Notes under the pieces: model-generated
What the model was told of the DNA's origin: nothing
Seen by the model: only the letters and a program-made list of their open reading frames with translations
The model's database searches: none
Program-made: the position numbers and the translations under genes
Assembly: GCA_040904745.1 (NCBI GenBank)
Contig: JBBDSW010000187.1
Coordinates: 1 to 17,124 of the forward strand
From: T1Sed10-7 sp040904745
GTDB lineage: Bacteria > Actinomycetota > Nitriliruptoria > Nitriliruptorales > Nitriliruptoraceae
Reading direction: 5' to 3'
Length of the DNA: 17,124 nt
In this document: positions 15,464 to 17,124 of the stretch, one piece after another
Layout of the letters: each line of letters starts with the position of its first letter
Position numbering within the stretch: position 1 is the first letter of the stretch

Positions 15464-15904
15464 ATGAAGAAGACATTCCTAGTGATGGCGATGGTCATCG
15501 CCCTTGCGATGAGCGCGATGGCGCCAGCTATGGCGAACGGCAAGTGGGACAACCAGGTCACCGGAGGTGGCGAGTTCGCCTACGGCAGTGATGGCACCTT
15601 CGATCTTGCGGTCTCCAGCCGGACCGCAGCTGACGGGACCACGAAGGGCATGTTCCAGTACACGCAGGATGACCGCGCGTTCCACGGCGTCGTCGACTGC
15701 TTGCACGTCGATGCGGAAGGCGACGTCACCATGTCCGGTGACGTGAAGAACCAGGAAGGCTTCTGGGTGGAGTACGGCGCGGTGACCATCAACGCTGAGG
15801 GCACGAAGGTCAGGGTCCACGATGTCTCGCCTGACGAAAAAACCTGTGGACACTCCGAGACTTACGGGGCGACGTTGATCGACGGTTCATTCAACATCAA
15901 GTAG
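15464..15904 (+). CDS. Small secreted protein, VTGGG-type beta-rich domain, function unknown
   Basis: This is a 146-residue protein with a clear signal peptide: MKK, a hydrophobic stretch to about residue 20 and an A-M-A|N cleavage site after residue 24. The mature part (~122 residues) begins GKWDNQVTGGGEF and continues with short beta-type segments ending LIDGSFNIK. A QVTGGG start, a GMFQYTQDDRAFHG centre and a regularly spaced Gly/Asp pattern resemble a widespread family of small exported bacterial domains of unknown function; this is recalled, not searched. Two cysteines (79 and 128) could form a disulfide. The ATG at 15464 has AAGGA about 8 nt upstream; an upstream in-frame start at 15344 would run through element A and lose the signal peptide. 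Codons look less GC-biased than in the arginine genes, so later acquisition is possible. A strong hairpin follows the stop. Confidence 0.8.
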   Translation: MKKTFLVMAMVIALAMSAMAPAMANGKWDNQVTGGGEFAYGSDGTFDLAVSSRTAADGTTKGMFQYTQDDRAFHGVVDCLHVDAEGDVTMSGDVKNQEGFWVEYGAVTINAEGTKVRVHDVSPDEKTCGHSETYGATLIDGSFNIK

Positions 15905-15914
15905 CACTCGGTTC

Positions 15915-15962
15915 GCACGACAGCGACGCCCCGGCCGTGACGGTCGGGGCGTCGCTGCGTGC
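15915..15962 (+). terminator. Strong hairpin terminator after the secreted-protein gene
   Basis: CAGCGACGCCCCGGCC (15921-15936), a 5-nt loop and GGTCGGGGCGTCGCTG (15942-15957) pair over 16 bp with one G-U. The stem extends by GCACG/CGTGC after a one-base bulge. It starts 11 nt after the stop codon. No T tract follows, as is common in high-GC actinobacteria. It could work on both strands, also stopping minus-strand transcription that runs on from pheT. Confidence 0.75.
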
Positions 15963-16129
15963 AGATCCTCGCTGGCGACGGTGCGGCCGCAAACCTCCGG
16001 TCCCGCACCTGGCGCTGAGGCACGGGTCAGTGCCGAACGCGAAGTGCTGCCTCATGTCCGGCAAGCAGCGGCTGGCGGGACGGGGATCCTGCAGCCCCCA
16101 TGTCCGAGGACATACCGTCAGTCCACTGC
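15963..16129. other. Intergenic DNA with two inverted repeats
   Basis: There is no gene in this part of the secreted-gene to pheT interval (15905-16228). It contains TGAGGCA (16016-16022) paired with TGCCTCA (16048-16054) around a 25-nt loop, and a near-palindrome ATGTCC-GA-GGACAT (16100-16113). Either could be a terminator for minus-strand transcription from pheT or part of a small RNA together with element B. No T tract and no promoter were recognised. Confidence 0.4.
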
Positions 16130-16214
16130 CGCAGAACGCAGGCGGTCGATCCGTGTGGCGGGAGTTGGTCGCCGAGCCGCACGGGCCTCCAGCGGCGACA
16201 CCGACACACGTTCC
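16130..16214 (+). repeat. Structured repeat, copy B with fused copy-C segment (orphan)
   Basis: The first 23 bp match copy C (15186-15208, 21/23) and 16148-16214 match copy A (15354-15420, 55/67). The core stem is CGCCG (16170-16174)/CGGCG (16193-16197), extended by GT/AC. CGTGTG (16152-16157) can pair with CACACG (16205-16210) to close the element. No gene follows on the plus strand: the end of the element is 14 bp from the end of pheT, which runs the other way. The copy is therefore an orphan relative to the protein-linked copy A. Confidence 0.75.
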
Positions 16215-16228
16215 TCGGAGCCGCCGGT

Positions 16229-17124
16229 TCACCGCCGGAGCGTCGCGCCAACCCCTTCGGCAGCGGCGGCCACCGCATCGATCACCTGCTCGGCGTCCGC
16301 GTCCGTGAGCTGCCGTTCCGGGTCCTGGAGGCGTAGGCGCATCGCCACGCTGCGCCGCCCCTCGCCCAGCTGCTCGCCGCGGTACTCGTCGAAGAACCAC
16401 AGCTCATCGAGCAGCGGACCCGCACCCGAGCGCACGGCCTGCTTGAGCGTCGCGTAGCTCACCTCGTCGTCGGCGACCAGCGCGACGTCGACCGTCATCG
16501 CCGGATGGCGGACCAGATGCCGAGCGGCAACCGGCGGGTGCCCGCCGTCCGGGATCACCGCCAGGAACGGCTCCAACAGCAGCTCCCCCGCCACCACCGG
16601 CTCCGGCAAATCCCGGCGCTCGGCCTCCTCCGGATGCAGCTGGCCGACCATCCCGATCTCGGTCCCACGGAGCCTCAACGACGCGGTCCGCCCCGGATGG
16701 AAGCCGTCCCGCTCGATCGCCACCCGCTCCAGCTGCCAGCCTGGATCGTCCGGCGGTGCCAGCCAACGCGCAACCCGGTCCAGGACGTCCAGCACGTCCC
16801 ACACCGACCACGTGTCGTCCACGTCCAGCCAGCCCTCGCCGACCTTCCGACCCTGGGCCGCCAGCGCGATCACGCGTGGCTGCAACGGGATCGGTGCGCC
16901 GTCCGGATCGGTCCACCGCCAGTCCGTGCCGATCACCGCATCCAGCGCGATCCCCAGCGGGTCGTCCACCGGGCGGAAGCAGCGGCCCAGCTCCGCCAGC
17001 GCGACACCGGGACGGCCCTGCCCGTGGTTGCGGCGGACCGCCTGCAAGAGGCCCTCGAGCAGCGACGGACGCATCGCCGCCGCGTCCTGTGCCAACGGGT
17101 TCGCCAGGCGGACCCGACCGTCGG
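16229..17124 (-). CDS. pheT: Phenylalanyl-tRNA synthetase beta subunit, C-terminal part (5' end outside window)
   Basis: These 297 residues are the C-terminal third of the beta chain of the (alpha-beta)2 enzyme that charges tRNA-Phe. The visible sequence begins in the class II-like core with DGRVRLANPLAQDAAAMRPSLLEGLLQAVRRN, a conserved beta-chain block. It ends in the anticodon-binding FDX-ACB domain: HPAMTVDVALVADDEVSYATLKQAV, then LWFFDEYRGEQLGEGRRSVAMRLRLQDPERQLTDAD, and the terminal GATLRR. The frame is open to the right window edge; the TTG near 17095 is an internal leucine codon, not a start. pheS is expected just beyond the edge. No strong terminator was seen right after the stop, where repeat B lies. 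Confidence 0.95.
   Translation of the reverse strand, partial: DGRVRLANPLAQDAAAMRPSLLEGLLQAVRRNHGQGRPGVALAELGRCFRPVDDPLGIALDAVIGTDWRWTDPDGAPIPLQPRVIALAAQGRKVGEGWLDVDDTWSVWDVLDVLDRVARWLAPPDDPGWQLERVAIERDGFHPGRTASLRLRGTEIGMVGQLHPEEAERRDLPEPVVAGELLLEPFLAVIPDGGHPPVAARHLVRHPAMTVDVALVADDEVSYATLKQAVRSGAGPLLDELWFFDEYRGEQLGEGRRSVAMRLRLQDPERQLTDADAEQVIDAVAAAAEGVGATLRR

Noticed and set aside
15170..16228. CRISPR array or insertion sequence as explanation of the repeats
   Set aside because: There are only two or three diverged copies, with no regular spacing, no terminal inverted repeats and no transposase or cas gene.
16218..16240. CCGCCGG direct repeats near the pheT stop as an attachment site
   Set aside because: The motif is very short and low in complexity for this GC content, there is no integrase or tRNA gene, and it lies partly inside the pheT coding end.

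Overview
The window is high-GC DNA from the chromosome of an actinobacterium. The evidence is GC-rich codon use with frequent GTG starts, the arginine gene order argC-J-B-D-F-R-G-H, and an actinobacterial-type 16S rRNA 5' end. The 16S segment suggests a deep-branching lineage such as the Nitriliruptoria/Euzebya group, but that placement is from memory and low in confidence. Nearly everything is on the minus strand, so the biology reads from the right edge to the left.

Layout in minus-strand transcription order. (1) 17124-16229: the C-terminal part of pheT (phenylalanyl-tRNA synthetase beta chain), cut by the window edge. (2) 16228-12465: an accessory interval between pheT and argC. It holds a small secreted protein of unknown function (+ strand), an ArfB-type ribosome-rescue factor (- strand) and an S9-family serine peptidase (+ strand) whose N-terminal reading frame is broken by one base in a C5 run. 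Its intergenic DNA carries a diverged 67-bp duplication (55/67 identical). One copy lies in the leader of the secreted protein gene and the other is an orphan beside the pheT stop. A five-base-pair stem is kept in both copies by a compensatory T-A to C-G change. (3) 12533-3676: a complete arginine operon, argC, argJ, argB, argD, argF, argR, argG, argH. The first four genes are joined by 4-nt stop/start overlaps. Three TGCA sites at exact 10-bp spacing, containing a perfect TTGCA-N6-TGCAA inverted repeat, lie just upstream of argC and look like the ArgR operator; argR is itself in the operon. (4) 3633-1220: polX (family X DNA polymerase with PHP domain) and an AAG-type 3-methyladenine DNA glycosylase, joined by an ATGA overlap, are two base-excision-repair genes following argH. 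(5) 1219-1: an rRNA operon control region with two sigma70-like promoters, a boxA-like element and serial leader hairpins, then the first ~584 nt of 16S rRNA, which runs off the left edge.

How the genes work together. argJ recycles the acetyl group from acetylornithine to glutamate. ArgB, ArgC and ArgD convert N-acetylglutamate to N-acetylornithine, and ArgF, ArgG and ArgH convert ornithine to arginine. ArgR with arginine most likely represses the operon at the argC operator. PolX and the glycosylase plausibly cooperate in base repair and may be co-transcribed from the arginine operon. The best candidates for something undescribed are the duplicated, covarying element with its leader (15186-16214) and the frameshifted peptidase.
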